64,000 bases of DNA from Porphyromonas gingivalis ATCC 33277 (GCF_000010505.1 NC_010729.1:372001-436000), one strand, 5' to 3'; shown: positions 8,917 to 19,734, counted from the first letter of the stretch. The notes: a model not told the origin generated them from the letters alone. Numbers and translations: made by a program.

Positions 8917-9249
8917 CTACTTCACACCATAGTGCAAACTTCGTAGTATCTCTTTCACCTTTTCGACCTGATTGCCTTGGATGATTATTTCTCCGTCTTT
9001 GGCTGCTCCTCCCACTCCGCATCGCTGCTTGAGCAGGCGCGACAGATCAGTCAGATCGTCGGCGGAACCGACGTATCCGCTCACGAGAGTGACCTCTTTG
9101 CCCCGACGCTGCTTCCGATCCAGCGTGATGCGCAGACGTTGTTTCTCCGGAGGAAGCGTCTCAGCTACCTCTTCGCTGTCTTCATGTTCGTATTGGAAAT
9201 CGGGATTCGTACTGTACATGACCCCCAGTCTGTTCTTCCAGTCACTCAT
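8917..9249 (-). CDS. SUI1/eIF1-like translation initiation factor (YciH family)
   Basis: 110 residues. The C-terminal half, with EVTLVSGY, LSRLLKQRCGVGGAAKDGEIIIQG and KVKEILRSLHYGVK, is the SUI1 fold of eIF1 and of bacterial YciH. YciH modulates initiation codon choice on the 30S subunit in stress or stationary phase. The N-terminal 45 residues are a divergent charged extension (EHEDSEEVAETLPPEKQ). The start shown gives a normal family length. It follows oadA on the same strand, separated by a terminator-like hairpin. Confidence 0.9.
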   Translation of the reverse strand: MSDWKNRLGVMYSTNPDFQYEHEDSEEVAETLPPEKQRLRITLDRKQRRGKEVTLVSGYVGSADDLTDLSRLLKQRCGVGGAAKDGEIIIQGNQVEKVKEILRSLHYGVK

Positions 9250-9263
9250 ATTTTATATCCTCC

Positions 9264-9307
9264 ATAAATAAAAGCTGCCGAGGAGATACCACAACCTCCA
9301 CGACAGC
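9264..9307 (-). terminator. Terminator downstream of the oadA-like gene
   Basis: On the minus strand GCTGTCGTGGAG pairs imperfectly (10 of 12) with CTCCTCGGCAGC, followed by TTTTATTTAT. It lies between the decarboxylase subunit gene and the SUI1 gene. Confidence 0.65.
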
Positions 9308-9345
9308 CTTTGTTCCTAATCGAATACCGCGCGTCTTAGTGCGGA

Positions 9346-11205
9346 TTAGTTCTTCTTGGCCGACTTGGTAATGCGCTTGCGCGGCTCAGGCATGGCTTCG
9401 ACACGAACGATATGCTCATTCGCACCTTCCCACATGATCTCCTTTTCAGCTGTGCGCAGATAAGCTATCTCATCGCCTTTTTTCACCACAGTGCCTTGTG
9501 CTACTACCTCCGTAATACGGCCGGTGAATGTACAATAGACTTTCTCGATATAGCCAAATTGGTTTTCGATGTAGCAGAAAGGCTGGCCGGTACGATATTC
9601 GGCACCGATAGCCGGAGCGATGGATTGCTCTTCCGTATCGATTTCCCAATAGAGTCGTCCGGAGCAGGGTGCCACGATCGGATCACATCCGGCACGCTTA
9701 GCTTTTTTGATGTCTTCGTCGCTATATCCCTGCTTAGCCATGCGATCGGCTTTGGCTTTGTCCAGATCGGCATTGAAGCGCTCCTTGGCTACGCCGCTCT
9801 TGTAGTCGCGATATTGACGGTCGTGCATGGCAAGCTCGAATAGCTCTTCGTCGTCTGGGCCATACTCCCAACCGTTCTGATCCATTTCCTTGCGAAATTC
9901 GTCCAAGGCATCAGGATAAAATTGCTGAGGATCGGCATCCGAAAATTCCATTCCCTTCTCTTTTGCCAAAGCGATGATCTCCGGATCGAGTTTGCCGGGC
10001 AAACGGCCCGATTTGCCGAGGATCATACCCCATGTGTTCTGGTCGATGGCTTGCCAACGCCCTTCGCCCCGTATCATGTTGTACACGTTCATCAGGGCAA
10101 CATTCTTCACATACTGGCTGAAAGGAGTTACCAAAGGAGGATAGCCAAGGCGCGGCCATACATACTCTACCTCTTGGAAGAGACGTACCAGTAGCTGATC
10201 GATGGTCATCTCCGGCTCGCCCTTTCCTTTGAGGAACATATTGATACCTGCATGTACCCCTTTCAGGTCGGCCATCATGGATCCCATCATACCGCCGGGG
10301 AGACCGCATCCCACGAGCAGCGAGCTCGTCTCTTTGTTCGACGGATCCATGAAATAGCCCAAGAAGTCGTCTATAAACTCCTGTGTCAGGCTTCGAGCTT
10401 TCATGTAGGCATCCATATTGATCTCCGGCACTTTGAAGCCGGCATCCTTGAGCATCTGCTGGATGGTGATCACATCCGGATGCACCTTACCCCAAGAGAT
10501 AGGCTCCATAGCTACGTCGATGATGTCAGCCCCATTCTCGCAAACCTCCAGCATGGAAGCGACAGAGAAGCCGGGACCTGAGTGGCCGTGATATTCGATG
10601 ATTACATCGGGGTGCTTGGTCTTGATGGATTTCACCAGCTGACCGAGGAAATGAGGACGACCGATACCGGCCATATCTTTCAGGCAGATCTCCGGTGCCC
10701 CTGCTGCGATCAGCTCATCGGCCAGATTGGAGTAGTACTCCACCGTGTGTACGGGAGAGAACGTGATACAAAGCGTAGCCTGTGGGATCATGCCGGCTTC
10801 CAGTGCATATTTGATGGATGGAATGATATTGCGAGCATCATTCAGGCCATCGAATATACGTGTGATGTCCACGCCCTGTGCTTTCTTCACCTTGTACATC
10901 AGCCGGCGCACATCAGCCGGTACGGGGAACATACGAAGTCCGTTGAGTCCGCGGTCCAGCATGTGGGTCTGAATACCCGCTTCGTTGAGCGGTTTGGTGA
11001 AAGCGCGCACTGCTTTGTTGGGGTTCTCCCCATACAGGAGATTCACCTGCTCGAATGCACCTCCGTTCGTTTCCACTCGCGCAAAGCAACCCATCTCCAC
11101 AATAACGGGAGCTATGCGTTCCAATTGATCTTTTCGTGGTTGGTACTTGCCTGACGACTGCCACATGTCGCGGTACATCAGACTGAATTTGATTTCCTTC
11201 TTCAT
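9346..11205 (-). CDS. Oxaloacetate decarboxylase alpha / pyruvate carboxylase B-like protein lacking biotin lysine
   Basis: 619 residues. The N-terminal TIM barrel has the carboxyltransferase features MYRDMWQS, DITRIFDGLNDARN, ICLKDMAG (the carbamylated Lys position) and a metal-site His pair in EYHGHSG. The conserved carboxylase domain follows (MTIDQLLVRLFQEVEYVWPRLGYPPLVTPFSQ). The last about 90 residues fold like a biotinyl/lipoyl domain (DPIVAPCSGRLYW, VKKGDEIAYLR). However, the attachment motif AMKM is replaced by NQFG in YIENQFGYIEK (about residues 545-555), so the usual biotin lysine is absent. It may transfer carboxyl groups with a separate carrier, or may have another role. No beta or gamma subunit gene is adjacent. 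The gene stands alone. Confidence 0.85.
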   Translation of the reverse strand: MKKEIKFSLMYRDMWQSSGKYQPRKDQLERIAPVIVEMGCFARVETNGGAFEQVNLLYGENPNKAVRAFTKPLNEAGIQTHMLDRGLNGLRMFPVPADVRRLMYKVKKAQGVDITRIFDGLNDARNIIPSIKYALEAGMIPQATLCITFSPVHTVEYYSNLADELIAAGAPEICLKDMAGIGRPHFLGQLVKSIKTKHPDVIIEYHGHSGPGFSVASMLEVCENGADIIDVAMEPISWGKVHPDVITIQQMLKDAGFKVPEINMDAYMKARSLTQEFIDDFLGYFMDPSNKETSSLLVGCGLPGGMMGSMMADLKGVHAGINMFLKGKGEPEMTIDQLLVRLFQEVEYVWPRLGYPPLVTPFSQYVKNVALMNVYNMIRGEGRWQAIDQNTWGMILGKSGRLPGKLDPEIIALAKEKGMEFSDADPQQFYPDALDEFRKEMDQNGWEYGPDDEELFELAMHDRQYRDYKSGVAKERFNADLDKAKADRMAKQGYSDEDIKKAKRAGCDPIVAPCSGRLYWEIDTEEQSIAPAIGAEYRTGQPFCYIENQFGYIEKVYCTFTGRITEVVAQGTVVKKGDEIAYLRTAEKEIMWEGANEHIVRVEAMPEPRKRITKSAKKN

Positions 11206-11970
11206 ATTGTTTTCAAGCGATTTCGTGTTGTGTACTTGACTTCTTCCTTTATATAAATACCGACTGTGATATGCTAAACCACAAAAGCAAAGGTATCAAA
11301 TAATTCCATAGTTAATCCGGCCGAAATGAATTTTTCCACACCCCTGTAGCGATGAAGCGGAGCACCGCCGATCCATCCATTTCCGAACAGCCCGAATCGA
11401 AGACCGGCATACCCCGTAATAGACTGATCGAGAGGTCACAAGCTGATCCATCGCCTCCTATAGAAACGATTCCGGAGAGATTGTTCATTCGGGAGTAGAT
11501 ATCGGTTTGTTTTTTGGTGCCGAAAGACGGAGAATTGCCGAGCCTAAAATCTCAAAAACTCGAACCACAAGGAAAATCTTTACGCGCGAGATTTTTTTGC
11601 TTTTGGCTCGAGTTTTATTTTTTTCTCGAACCATCTTTTTTCGATCCGCAATTATGCTTTTTCATGCTCCGCAACCGCTCGGAAAGCAATTCCTGCTACC
11701 TGTCGAGAAAGGCTTCGACAGCAGAGGCCGTGGTGCATACCGGCTCCCTTATGTAATAATAGGTATGCCTCATGTAATTCTTTCATCGATATAACGACCA
11801 AACAGATCTCCATTATACAGAACAAACTGAAGCCATAGACCAAGAAAGAAACTCGGATTCAGAACTCCGTTCGAGTGCTTCTTGCTAAAATTATAAAATT
11901 ACAATTGTGTTGCACATATTTGTGGGATGTGCAGCGAAGGCAAGTTATTTGCTCCATAGTAAAAAAAGAT
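11206..11970. other. Intergenic region, oadA-like / rimP
   Basis: No gene supported. It contains a possible minus-strand -7 box for the decarboxylase gene (TACCTTTG at 11288-11295), and at about 11570-11650 one member of the dispersed AT-rich hairpin family (GCGCGAGATTTTTTTGC, then CTCGAACCATC). The rest shows nothing I can name. Confidence 0.5.
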
Positions 11971-11978
11971 TACCTTTG
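11948..11978 (+). promoter_or_regulatory. Promoter of the rimP-nusA-infB-cvpA-suf cluster
   Basis: TTTG (11948-11951), a 19-bp spacer and TACCTTTG (11971-11978) match the Bacteroidota sigma-ABfr consensus well. The implied leader is about 80 nt and contains a GGAGGAGG...CCTCCT hairpin. Confidence 0.75.
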
Positions 11979-11995
11979 CAGCTGTTACGGATGGA

Positions 11996-12034
11996 TGGAG
12001 GAGGCGACCCGATCAAGGTTCCTCCTTTTTGTTT
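11996..12034 (+). promoter_or_regulatory. Leader hairpin before rimP (possible attenuator)
   Basis: GGAGGAGG and AACCTCCT can pair around a short loop and are followed at once by TTTTTGTTT, as in an intrinsic terminator. The structure sits between the promoter at 11948-11978 and the rimP start at 12064. NusA, encoded in this operon, acts on such hairpins, so autoregulated attenuation is possible (inference). Confidence 0.5.
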
Positions 12035-12063
12035 ATCCCAATGTCCAATAAGTACAGAGCGAG

Positions 12064-12522
12064 ATGATAGACAGAGAACAAATCGTTCGGATCGTTTCGG
12101 ATTATTTGTCCACCGGGGAGACTTTCCTCGTGGAGGTGGCGATACATCCGGGCAACAGGATCCTCGTAGAGCTGGATAGCGCACAAGGAGTTTGCATAGA
12201 TGAGTGCGTAGCACTGAGCCGGCACATCGAATCCCAAGTGGATCGGGATCTAGAAGACTACGAACTGGAAGTAGGCTCGACCGGGCTGACGTCTCCTCTG
12301 AAAGTGATGCGCCAGTGGGAGAACTGCATTGATAGCGAGCTGTCCGTACTGCTAACCAATGGGATGAAGGAAACCGGTCGCCTTATTACTGTCGCTCCCG
12401 AAGCTATCAAGCTGGAAGTGGTACGCATGGTGAAGCCGGAAGGAGCCAAGCGCAAAAAGCCTGAAACTCAAGAGTTGACAATAGTCATGGCCGACATCAA
12501 ACAGGCCGTGCGTATCATATAA
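12064..12522 (+). CDS. rimP: Ribosome maturation factor RimP
   Basis: 152 residues, the usual length. The N-terminal domain carries GETFLVEVAIHPGNRILVELDSAQGVCIDECVALSRHIE and is followed by DYELEVGSTGLTSPL, the diagnostic RimP motif (E-V-S-S-P-G-L-x-x-P-L type, here VGSTGLTSPL). RimP assists 30S subunit assembly. The C-terminal SH3-like domain spans about residues 90-150. It is the first gene of the conserved rimP-nusA-infB order, 46 bp before nusA, and has a strong promoter upstream. Confidence 0.95.
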   Translation: MIDREQIVRIVSDYLSTGETFLVEVAIHPGNRILVELDSAQGVCIDECVALSRHIESQVDRDLEDYELEVGSTGLTSPLKVMRQWENCIDSELSVLLTNGMKETGRLITVAPEAIKLEVVRMVKPEGAKRKKPETQELTIVMADIKQAVRII

Positions 12523-12568
12523 GCAATAGTAAAAAAGAATCAAGAGAATACACCATAAAGAGAGTCCT

Positions 12569-13903
12569 ATGGCCAAGAAGCAAGAGACGATCAGCATGAT
12601 AGAATCGCTGGCAGAATTCAAAGAGCTGAAAAACATTGACAAAGAGACGATGATCAACGTCCTGGAGGATTCCTTCCGGAACGTTCTGGCAAAAATCTTC
12701 GGATCGGACGACAACTTCGACGTAATCATCAATCCGGAGAAAGGCGACTTCGAAATATGGCGCACCCGTCAGGTAGTAGAGGACGGTGCCGTAGAGGACG
12801 AAAGTCGCGAAGTGTCTCTGTCGGATGCTCACGAGATCGACCCCGAGGCGGAGGTCGGTGAGGAAGTAACGGACTCCGTGAACTTCGCTTCATTCGGTCG
12901 CCGTGCCATTCTCAATCTTCGCCAAGCTCTCTCCAGCAAGATTATGGAGCTTCAGAAGGAAAACCTGTTCAATACATTCACGGAACGTATCGGGCAGCTC
13001 ATTTCGGCTGAAGTATATCAGGTATGGAAGCGTGAGGCTCTGCTTATCGACGACGACGGCAACGAACTCCTGATGCCGAAGAGCGAGCAGATCCCAAGCG
13101 ACTTTTTCCGCAAAGGTGAGACCGTTCACGCCGTTGTGGAGCGCGTGGAGAACGCCAACAACAATCCCAAGATCATCGTATCGCGTACAAGCGGAGAGTT
13201 CCTCAAGAGGCTTTTCGAGCTGAATGTACCGGAGATTGCCGATGGCCTGATCACCATCCGCTGCGTAGCCCGTATCCCGGGAGAGAGGGCCAAGATGGCC
13301 GTAGAGTCTTACGACGATCGTATCGACCCCGTAGGAGCCTGTGTGGGTATGAACGGTTCGCGCATACGAGGTATCGTGCGCGAACTGAGAGGCGAGAATA
13401 TCGACGTTACGCAGTACACGACGAACACCGCCCTCTTCATCCAGCGGGCACTCAGCCCTGCACGTATATCTTCGATTCGCCTGCTCGAAGCAGAGCATAA
13501 GGCCGAAGTATTCCTGCGCCCCGAAGAAGTGCCTTTGGCCATCGGAAAGAATGCCTCGAATATCAAGCTGGCATCGGGGCTGACGGGTTATCAGATCGAA
13601 GTGTTCCGTGACATAGACGATATGGACGAAGAAGACATCTATCTGGACGAATTCAACGACGAGATCGACCAGTGGATCATCGACCTGTTCAAGAATATCG
13701 GTTGCAATACGGCCAAGAGCGTGCTCAGCAAGAACAGAGAAGATCTGATCAAAGAGACGGATTTGGAAGACTCCACCATAGACTATGTACTCGGAGTCCT
13801 GAGTGCCGAATTTGCCGATGAGGATCAGGTGACTGATAATCAAAGTACCGATTCGGATGATTTGGACAATTTCTCTGCCGAAGACGATCTGAAGCAAGAG
13901 TAA
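12569..13903 (+). CDS. nusA: Transcription termination/antitermination factor NusA
   Basis: 444 residues. The order is the N-terminal RNA-polymerase-binding domain (1-125), an S1 domain (about 130-200, with IPSDFFRKGETVHAVVERVE), and two KH domains. KH1 includes VGACVGMNGSRIRGIVRELRGENIDV and KH2 includes EVPLAIGKNASNIKLASGLTGYQIEV. A short acidic C-terminal tail (DDLDNFSAEDDLKQE) replaces the AR repeats of E. coli NusA, as is usual in Bacteroidota. NusA controls pausing, termination and antitermination. It lies between rimP and infB, as in most bacteria. Confidence 0.97.
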   Translation: MAKKQETISMIESLAEFKELKNIDKETMINVLEDSFRNVLAKIFGSDDNFDVIINPEKGDFEIWRTRQVVEDGAVEDESREVSLSDAHEIDPEAEVGEEVTDSVNFASFGRRAILNLRQALSSKIMELQKENLFNTFTERIGQLISAEVYQVWKREALLIDDDGNELLMPKSEQIPSDFFRKGETVHAVVERVENANNNPKIIVSRTSGEFLKRLFELNVPEIADGLITIRCVARIPGERAKMAVESYDDRIDPVGACVGMNGSRIRGIVRELRGENIDVTQYTTNTALFIQRALSPARISSIRLLEAEHKAEVFLRPEEVPLAIGKNASNIKLASGLTGYQIEVFRDIDDMDEEDIYLDEFNDEIDQWIIDLFKNIGCNTAKSVLSKNREDLIKETDLEDSTIDYVLGVLSAEFADEDQVTDNQSTDSDDLDNFSAEDDLKQE

Positions 13904-13998
13904 TAAGAAGAACAAAAGCAGTCTCCTCCCCATCCCTCATCTTATAGTACAATCCTCACAAAGGTGCAGCATAAATCACAGAAGAAGAAAAGGTTAGT

Positions 13999-16938
13999 AT
14001 GTCAATAAAATTATTCAGCTTAGCTAAAGAGTTAAATGTAGGAGTAGGCTCCCTCGCCGGCTTTCTTCGGAAAAAAGGTTTCGATGTGGAGGACAACAAT
14101 CCCAATGTTCGCATTGAGAATGAAGAGTTCGATCTGCTGCTGACCGAATTTGGCAAGTCGCTGCCCAAGGGTGAGGCCGAGCGCATTCGCAAGAAATTCG
14201 TCAAGCAAAAGCAAGGCACTCCTGCATCTGCTCCGTCCGCCAAAGAGGAAACCGCGGGAATGGCAGCGAAAGAAGCTCAGGTAATAGCTACGGAAGTGCC
14301 TCAAGACATGCGACCTCGCTTTACGATCAAAGGGAAAGTAGAGACCGAAAAGCCGGCTGAACCGGTTCCTTCGCCCAAGGACAAGGAGCCTGACACCGTG
14401 CGTGAGGACAAACCCGCAAGAGAAACTGCACCTGTAAAAGAGGAAACAAAGGTCGTCCCCGTCAAGGAAGATAAGCCCAAGGAAGAAAAACCAAAGCAAG
14501 AAGAGCCTAAACGGGAGGAACCCAAACCGGAGGAGCCTGTACAGGCGGCTCCCGTTGCCAAGCCGGTCGAAAAACCTGTGGATAAACCACAGCAACCGGT
14601 CATGACACAGAAACCTCAAGAAGCTGAAACACCTCCTCCGGCTCAAGAGATGGAGAAAAAAGAAGACACCGAAGAAGTTTTCCGTCTGAAGACCAACACG
14701 CAGGAGCCACAAGTGAAGGTGGTCGGAAAGATAGACCTCTCCTCGATCAATTCATCCACGCGTCCCAAAAAAAAGACGAAGGAAGACCGCCAGCGCGAGC
14801 AGAACGATGCCGATGGCAAGAAGAAACGCAAGCGCATCAACAAAGCTGCCGTAGATGTCAAGAAAGAGGCGGCAAAGGTGAGCGGAGAGCAGGGCAAACG
14901 TAATGCCGGAGGAGGAAACCATCCGTCCGGCAATAAGAACAACAACCGTCCGGCTCAGCAGCAGTCCAACGCTTCCGGAGGCCGCAAGAACAACAAGCGT
15001 CAGTCTCTCCCACCCAAGGTGGAGATCTCGGACGAAGATGTACAGAGACAAGTAAAAGAGACGCTGGCACGCCTCACGACGAAAAAAACAAGTACCACGC
15101 TCGGGCGTGGAGCCAAATACAGGAAGGACAAGCGTGATGCGGCTTCCCGTGCAGCTCAGGATGCCATGGAGCTGAACAGCGAAGAGCAGCACACACTGAA
15201 GCTGACCGAATTCGTTACCGTAAGTGACCTGTCCAATATGATGGACGTCCCCGTGAACGAAGTCATCGCCACTTGCATGAGTATCGGTATGATGGTCGGT
15301 ATCAATCAGCGTCTCGATGCCGAAACGATCAATATCGTAGCTGAAGAATTTGGCTTCAAGACGGAGTTTGTCAGCGCGGATTTGGTAGAAGCCATTGCCC
15401 CCGAAGAGGATAATGAGGAAGACCTCGTTGCGCGTCCTCCGATCGTTACGGTCATGGGACACGTAGACCACGGTAAGACTTCGCTACTGGACCGCATTAG
15501 GAATACGAATGTGATCGAAGGGGAAGCAGGGGGTATCACCCAGCACATCGGAGCCTATGGTCTGAAACTTCCCAGTGGCCGCCGTATTACATTTTTGGAT
15601 ACGCCGGGACACGAAGCCTTTACGGCTATGCGTGCCCGTGGTGCGAAGATTACGGATATTGCCATCATTATCGTTGCTGCTGACGACGATGTGATGCCAC
15701 AGACAGTCGAAGCCATCAATCATGCTTCAGCGGCAGGTGTGCCGATGGTATTCGCCATCAATAAGATAGACAAACCGGCTGCCAATCCCGAAAGGATCAA
15801 AGAGCAGCTTGCAAACATGAACTACCTCGTTGAGGACTGGGGTGGCAAATATCAAAGTCAGGAGATCTCGGCCAAGAAAGGCATCAACATCACCGAATTG
15901 CTGGAGAAGGTTCTGCTCGAAGCGGATATCTTAGAGCTGAAAGCCAATCCTAACCGCCGTGCCATCGGTTCGATCATCGAGTCTTCTCTGGACAAGGGAA
16001 GAGGTTATGTCTCCACTGTCATGGTACAGAACGGTACGCTCAATATGGGCGATGTGGTTCTGGCCGGTACCTGTCACGGACGCATCAAAGCCATGTTCAA
16101 CGAACGGAATCAGCGCGTGAAGCAGGCAGGACCGTCCGAACCGGTACTAATCCTCGGTCTGAACGGCGCGCCGGCTGCCGGTGATACTTTCAATGTATTG
16201 GAGACGGAGCAGGAGGCTCGCGAAATAGCTAACCGCCGAGAGCAACTCCAGCGTGAGCAGGGATTGCGTACACACAAGATACTCACGCTCGAAGACATCA
16301 GCCGTCGCCGTGCAATCGGCAACTTCCAAGAGCTGAACCTCATTGTCAAGGGGGACGTGGACGGCTCGGTAGAAGCTTTGTCCGATTCGCTCATCCGTCT
16401 GTCTACAGAAGAAATCCAAGTCAATGTCATCCACAAAGCTGTGGGGCAGATTTCCGAATCGGATGTGGTGCTCGCAGCAGCTTCATCTGCTATTATCATC
16501 GGATTCCAGGTTCGTCCCAGCGTGGCTGCCCGCAAGCAAGCGGAAACCGATGGCGTAGAGATCCGTACCTATTCTATTATCTACGACACGATCGAAGACA
16601 TCAAGTCTGCCATGGAGGGCATGCTTTCGCCTGAGATTCGCGAAGAGGTTACCGGCTCTCTGGAAGTATTGCAGACCTTTAAGATCAGTAAGGTCGGTAC
16701 GATCGCCGGTTGTATGGTCAAGGAAGGTAAGGTCAAGCGAACAAGCAAGGTTCGTCTCATACGCGACGGTATAGTGATCCACACCGGAGAGCTTGGCTCT
16801 CTGAAACGATTCAAGGACGATGCCAAGGAAGTGGTGGCCGGACTCGAATGCGGTCTTAATCTGGCTCACTCGAACGACATCCAAGATGGTGATATAATCG
16901 AAGCTTTCGACGAGATCGAAATCAAAAAGACTCTCTAA
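13999..16938 (+). CDS. infB: Translation initiation factor IF-2
   Basis: 979 residues. An N-terminal IF2N-like domain (1-55) is followed by a long Lys/Glu/Pro-rich linker (about 70-370, with many KEEKPK and PEEP repeats). A second short N-domain follows ([22 protein letters not shown]). The GTPase core has G1 [10 protein letters not shown]3 DTPGHEAFT and G4 NKID, then domains II to IV ending [10 protein letters not shown]-2 places initiator tRNA on the 30S subunit. The linker is lineage-specific and extensible. It is in the rimP operon, 95 bp after nusA. Confidence 0.98.
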   Translation: MSIKLFSLAKELNVGVGSLAGFLRKKGFDVEDNNPNVRIENEEFDLLLTEFGKSLPKGEAERIRKKFVKQKQGTPASAPSAKEETAGMAAKEAQVIATEVPQDMRPRFTIKGKVETEKPAEPVPSPKDKEPDTVREDKPARETAPVKEETKVVPVKEDKPKEEKPKQEEPKREEPKPEEPVQAAPVAKPVEKPVDKPQQPVMTQKPQEAETPPPAQEMEKKEDTEEVFRLKTNTQEPQVKVVGKIDLSSINSSTRPKKKTKEDRQREQNDADGKKKRKRINKAAVDVKKEAAKVSGEQGKRNAGGGNHPSGNKNNNRPAQQQSNASGGRKNNKRQSLPPKVEISDEDVQRQVKETLARLTTKKTSTTLGRGAKYRKDKRDAASRAAQDAMELNSEEQHTLKLTEFVTVSDLSNMMDVPVNEVIATCMSIGMMVGINQRLDAETINIVAEEFGFKTEFVSADLVEAIAPEEDNEEDLVARPPIVTVMGHVDHGKTSLLDRIRNTNVIEGEAGGITQHIGAYGLKLPSGRRITFLDTPGHEAFTAMRARGAKITDIAIIIVAADDDVMPQTVEAINHASAAGVPMVFAINKIDKPAANPERIKEQLANMNYLVEDWGGKYQSQEISAKKGINITELLEKVLLEADILELKANPNRRAIGSIIESSLDKGRGYVSTVMVQNGTLNMGDVVLAGTCHGRIKAMFNERNQRVKQAGPSEPVLILGLNGAPAAGDTFNVLETEQEAREIANRREQLQREQGLRTHKILTLEDISRRRAIGNFQELNLIVKGDVDGSVEALSDSLIRLSTEEIQVNVIHKAVGQISESDVVLAAASSAIIIGFQVRPSVAARKQAETDGVEIRTYSIIYDTIEDIKSAMEGMLSPEIREEVTGSLEVLQTFKISKVGTIAGCMVKEGKVKRTSKVRLIRDGIVIHTGELGSLKRFKDDAKEVVAGLECGLNLAHSNDIQDGDIIEAFDEIEIKKTL

Positions 16939-16965
16939 AGATCGAACCGAGACGGGTTACCACCC

Positions 16966-17457
16966 ATGAACGCGATCGATTTAGCCATACTGATAATTTT
17001 GGCGATAGGATTACTGAAAGGCCTGTTTGATGGTATCATCAAACAGGCAGTTTCACTTATAGCCATAGTCGTTGCCACGTATGGTTGTGCCTTACTTGCC
17101 GTTCCCATAGAGACGTGGATCGGACCTTTTTTCGGCCTTTCACGAGGCGTGGCTCATACTTTTGCTTTGATCGTTGGGTTCTTGGCTATTTTGATTATCA
17201 TCCCGATGGTCGGCAATAAGGTCTCGAAAATCGTTGGCAAGACTCCTATCGGCATTCTCAATCACTTGGCCGGCGGAATAGTCGGGATAGGTATAGCAGC
17301 TATTCTGATGAGCTATCTTTTCCTGATTGCCGACAATGTTTTTTCAAGAGACGAAGCGGACAGTGACAATCCGTCCCTTCGCAATACTTCGATGCTGTAT
17401 GACCATGTAAAAAACATAGTCCCAACTTTTAGCCCCCATCGGCTGTTTATGAATTGA
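16966..17457 (+). CDS. CvpA family membrane protein
   Basis: 163 residues. Four hydrophobic segments (about residues 3-20, 26-48, 64-85, 100-123) and the start MNAIDLAILIILAIGLLKGLFDGIIKQ match the CvpA (colicin V production) family of inner-membrane proteins found in most Bacteroidota. Its molecular role is poorly defined; in E. coli it is needed for colicin V export and bile tolerance. The C-terminus (SPHRLFMN) is cytoplasmic or periplasmic and short. It lies 27 bp after infB and 33 bp before sufB. Confidence 0.88.
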   Translation: MNAIDLAILIILAIGLLKGLFDGIIKQAVSLIAIVVATYGCALLAVPIETWIGPFFGLSRGVAHTFALIVGFLAILIIIPMVGNKVSKIVGKTPIGILNHLAGGIVGIGIAAILMSYLFLIADNVFSRDEADSDNPSLRNTSMLYDHVKNIVPTFSPHRLFMN

Positions 17458-17490
17458 AATTCGTAAAGAGCTTACTCAGAGACTTCAAAT

Positions 17491-18936
17491 ATGCAAGAGA
17501 ACAATAATATATTGGATGAGGTTACAGGCAGTGAATATAAATACGGCTTCGTAACCGACATCGAAACAGAAACTATAGGACGCGGACTTTCCGAAGATAC
17601 AGTTCGTCTCATATCTGCGAAGAAGGAAGAGCCGGAATGGCTTCTCGAATTCCGCCTGAATGCCTATAGGCACTGGCTCTCTATGAAAGAGCCCGACTGG
17701 GCACACCTCAATATTCCACCGATAGACTACCAAGATATTATCTATTATGCAGCTCCGAAAAAGAAAAAGGGGCCCAAGAGTTTGGACGAAGTGGATCCCG
17801 AACTACTGAAGACATTCGACAAGCTCGGCATTCCACTCGAAGAGCAGAAGATTTTGAGTGGAATGGCTGTGGATGCAGTGATGGACAGTGTATCAGTGAA
17901 AACAACTTTCAAAGAAAAACTGGCAGAGAAAGGAATCATCTTCTGTTCTTTCAGCGAGGCTGTGAAGGATTTCCCCGATTTGGTCAAGAAATATCTGGGT
18001 ACAGTCGTTAGCAGTAAGGACAACTTCTTTGCAGCTCTCAACTCTGCCGTATTTAGCGACGGCTCCTTTGTGTATATCCCCAAAGGCGTCAGATGTCCGA
18101 TGGAGCTTTCTACTTATTTCCGAATCAATGCAGCCAATACAGGACAGTTCGAACGAACGCTGATCGTTGCCGATGAGGATTCTTATGTGAGCTATCTTGA
18201 AGGCTGTACGGCTCCCCAGCGGGATGAAAATCAACTTCATGCTGCAATCGTGGAGATCATTGCCGAGACCAATGCGGAAGTCAAGTATTCTACGGTACAG
18301 AATTGGTATCCCGGAGACAAAGAGGGTAAAGGCGGTATCTACAACTTCGTGACCAAGCGAGGTGTCTGCAAAGGCGACAATTCAAAAATATCTTGGACGC
18401 AGGTCGAGACAGGTTCTGCCATCACATGGAAATATCCCAGCTGTGTCCTGCGTGGCGACAATTCGATAGCGGAGTTTTACTCCGTTGCTGTTACCAATAA
18501 TTTCCAGCAGGCAGATACGGGTACGAAGATGATCCATCTCGGCAAAAATACCCGTAGCCGTATCGTATCGAAAGGTATATCGGCCGGTTCAAGTCAGAAC
18601 AGCTACCGAGGATTGGTCAAGATCTCCAAGAATGCGGTCAATGCTCGTAACCATTCGCAATGCGACAGTCTACTGCTTAGCGATCACTGCGGTGCTCATA
18701 CATACCCTTATGCGGATGTCCAAAACGATACGGCTATCATCGAGCATGAAGCTACGACATCCAAGATCAGTGAAGAGCAGATATTCTACTGCAACCAAAG
18801 AGGAATCGGTACGGAAGAGGCCGTAGGGCTGATCGTCAACGGTTATGCCAAAGAAGTGATGAATAAACTGCCTATGGAATTTGCCGTAGAGGCACAGAAA
18901 CTACTTAGTATCTCTCTCGAAGGATCGGTGGGATAA
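17491..18936 (+). CDS. sufB: Fe-S cluster assembly protein SufB
   Basis: 481 residues. Typical SufB blocks include [64 protein letters not shown] and [24 protein letters not shown]. The last holds the conserved Cys and the region that builds the nascent cluster. SufB with SufC and SufD forms the SufBC2D scaffold for [4Fe-4S] assembly. It is the first of three adjacent suf genes; sufC starts 39 bp downstream. Confidence 0.98.
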   Translation: MQENNNILDEVTGSEYKYGFVTDIETETIGRGLSEDTVRLISAKKEEPEWLLEFRLNAYRHWLSMKEPDWAHLNIPPIDYQDIIYYAAPKKKKGPKSLDEVDPELLKTFDKLGIPLEEQKILSGMAVDAVMDSVSVKTTFKEKLAEKGIIFCSFSEAVKDFPDLVKKYLGTVVSSKDNFFAALNSAVFSDGSFVYIPKGVRCPMELSTYFRINAANTGQFERTLIVADEDSYVSYLEGCTAPQRDENQLHAAIVEIIAETNAEVKYSTVQNWYPGDKEGKGGIYNFVTKRGVCKGDNSKISWTQVETGSAITWKYPSCVLRGDNSIAEFYSVAVTNNFQQADTGTKMIHLGKNTRSRIVSKGISAGSSQNSYRGLVKISKNAVNARNHSQCDSLLLSDHCGAHTYPYADVQNDTAIIEHEATTSKISEEQIFYCNQRGIGTEEAVGLIVNGYAKEVMNKLPMEFAVEAQKLLSISLEGSVG

Positions 18937-18975
18937 AGATCTCTGCAATCATTTCAAAATAAAAAACACTCAAGT

Positions 18976-19728
18976 ATGCTTAAGATAAAGAACCTCCACG
19001 CCACAGTACAGGGCAAAGAGATATTGAAAGGAATCGATCTGGAGATCAATGCCGGAGAGATTCATGCTATCATGGGGCCGAACGGATCGGGGAAAAGTAC
19101 GCTCTCTTCCGTTTTGGTGGGACATCCCTCTTTTGAAGTCACGGAAGGAGAGGTGACATTCAATGGAATCGATCTGCTCGAACTCGAACCGGAAGAACGT
19201 GCACACCTCGGACTCTTTCTCAGTTTCCAATATCCGGTCGAGATCCCGGGCGTCAGCATGGTGAATTTCATGAGGGCAGCTGTCAATGAACATAGGAAAG
19301 CGATCGGAGCAGAACCCGTATCGGCAAGCGACTTCCTCAAGATGATGCGAGAGAAGCGTGCCATTGTGGAGCTGGACAACAAATTGGCCAGCCGTTCTGT
19401 GAACGAAGGCTTCTCCGGTGGAGAAAAAAAGAGGAACGAAATCTTCCAAATGGCTATGCTCGAACCCAAGCTGGCTATTTTGGACGAAACCGATAGCGGA
19501 CTCGATATCGACGCTCTCCGCATCGTAGCAGGCGGGGTAAACCGACTCCGCTCTCCGGAGAATGCTGCTATTGTGATCACACACTATCAGCGTTTGCTCG
19601 AGTATATCAAGCCGGACTTCGTACACGTCCTTTACAAGGGACGCATCGTCAAGTCGGGAGGAGCCGAGCTGGCTCTCACGCTAGAAGAAAAAGGTTACGA
19701 CTGGATCAAGGAAGAGATAGGAGAATAA
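18976..19728 (+). CDS. sufC: Fe-S cluster assembly ATPase SufC
   Basis: 250 residues. It is an ABC-type ATPase with Walker A GPNGSGKST (residues 34-42), the SufC signature GFSGGEKKRNEI and Walker B LAILDETDSGLD. It powers the SufBC2D scaffold and is soluble, without membrane segments. The sequence FLSFQYPVEIPGVSMVNFMR is the Q-loop region typical of SufC. The sufD start lies 6 bp after its stop, so translation of the two genes is probably coupled. Confidence 0.98.
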   Translation: MLKIKNLHATVQGKEILKGIDLEINAGEIHAIMGPNGSGKSTLSSVLVGHPSFEVTEGEVTFNGIDLLELEPEERAHLGLFLSFQYPVEIPGVSMVNFMRAAVNEHRKAIGAEPVSASDFLKMMREKRAIVELDNKLASRSVNEGFSGGEKKRNEIFQMAMLEPKLAILDETDSGLDIDALRIVAGGVNRLRSPENAAIVITHYQRLLEYIKPDFVHVLYKGRIVKSGGAELALTLEEKGYDWIKEEIGE

Positions 19729-19734
19729 TCGGAT

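Noticed and set aside
12890-13933. Long minus-strand frame opposite nusA (347 codons)
   Set aside because: Shadow of nusA; composition and lack of any known domain fit antisense of a conserved gene.
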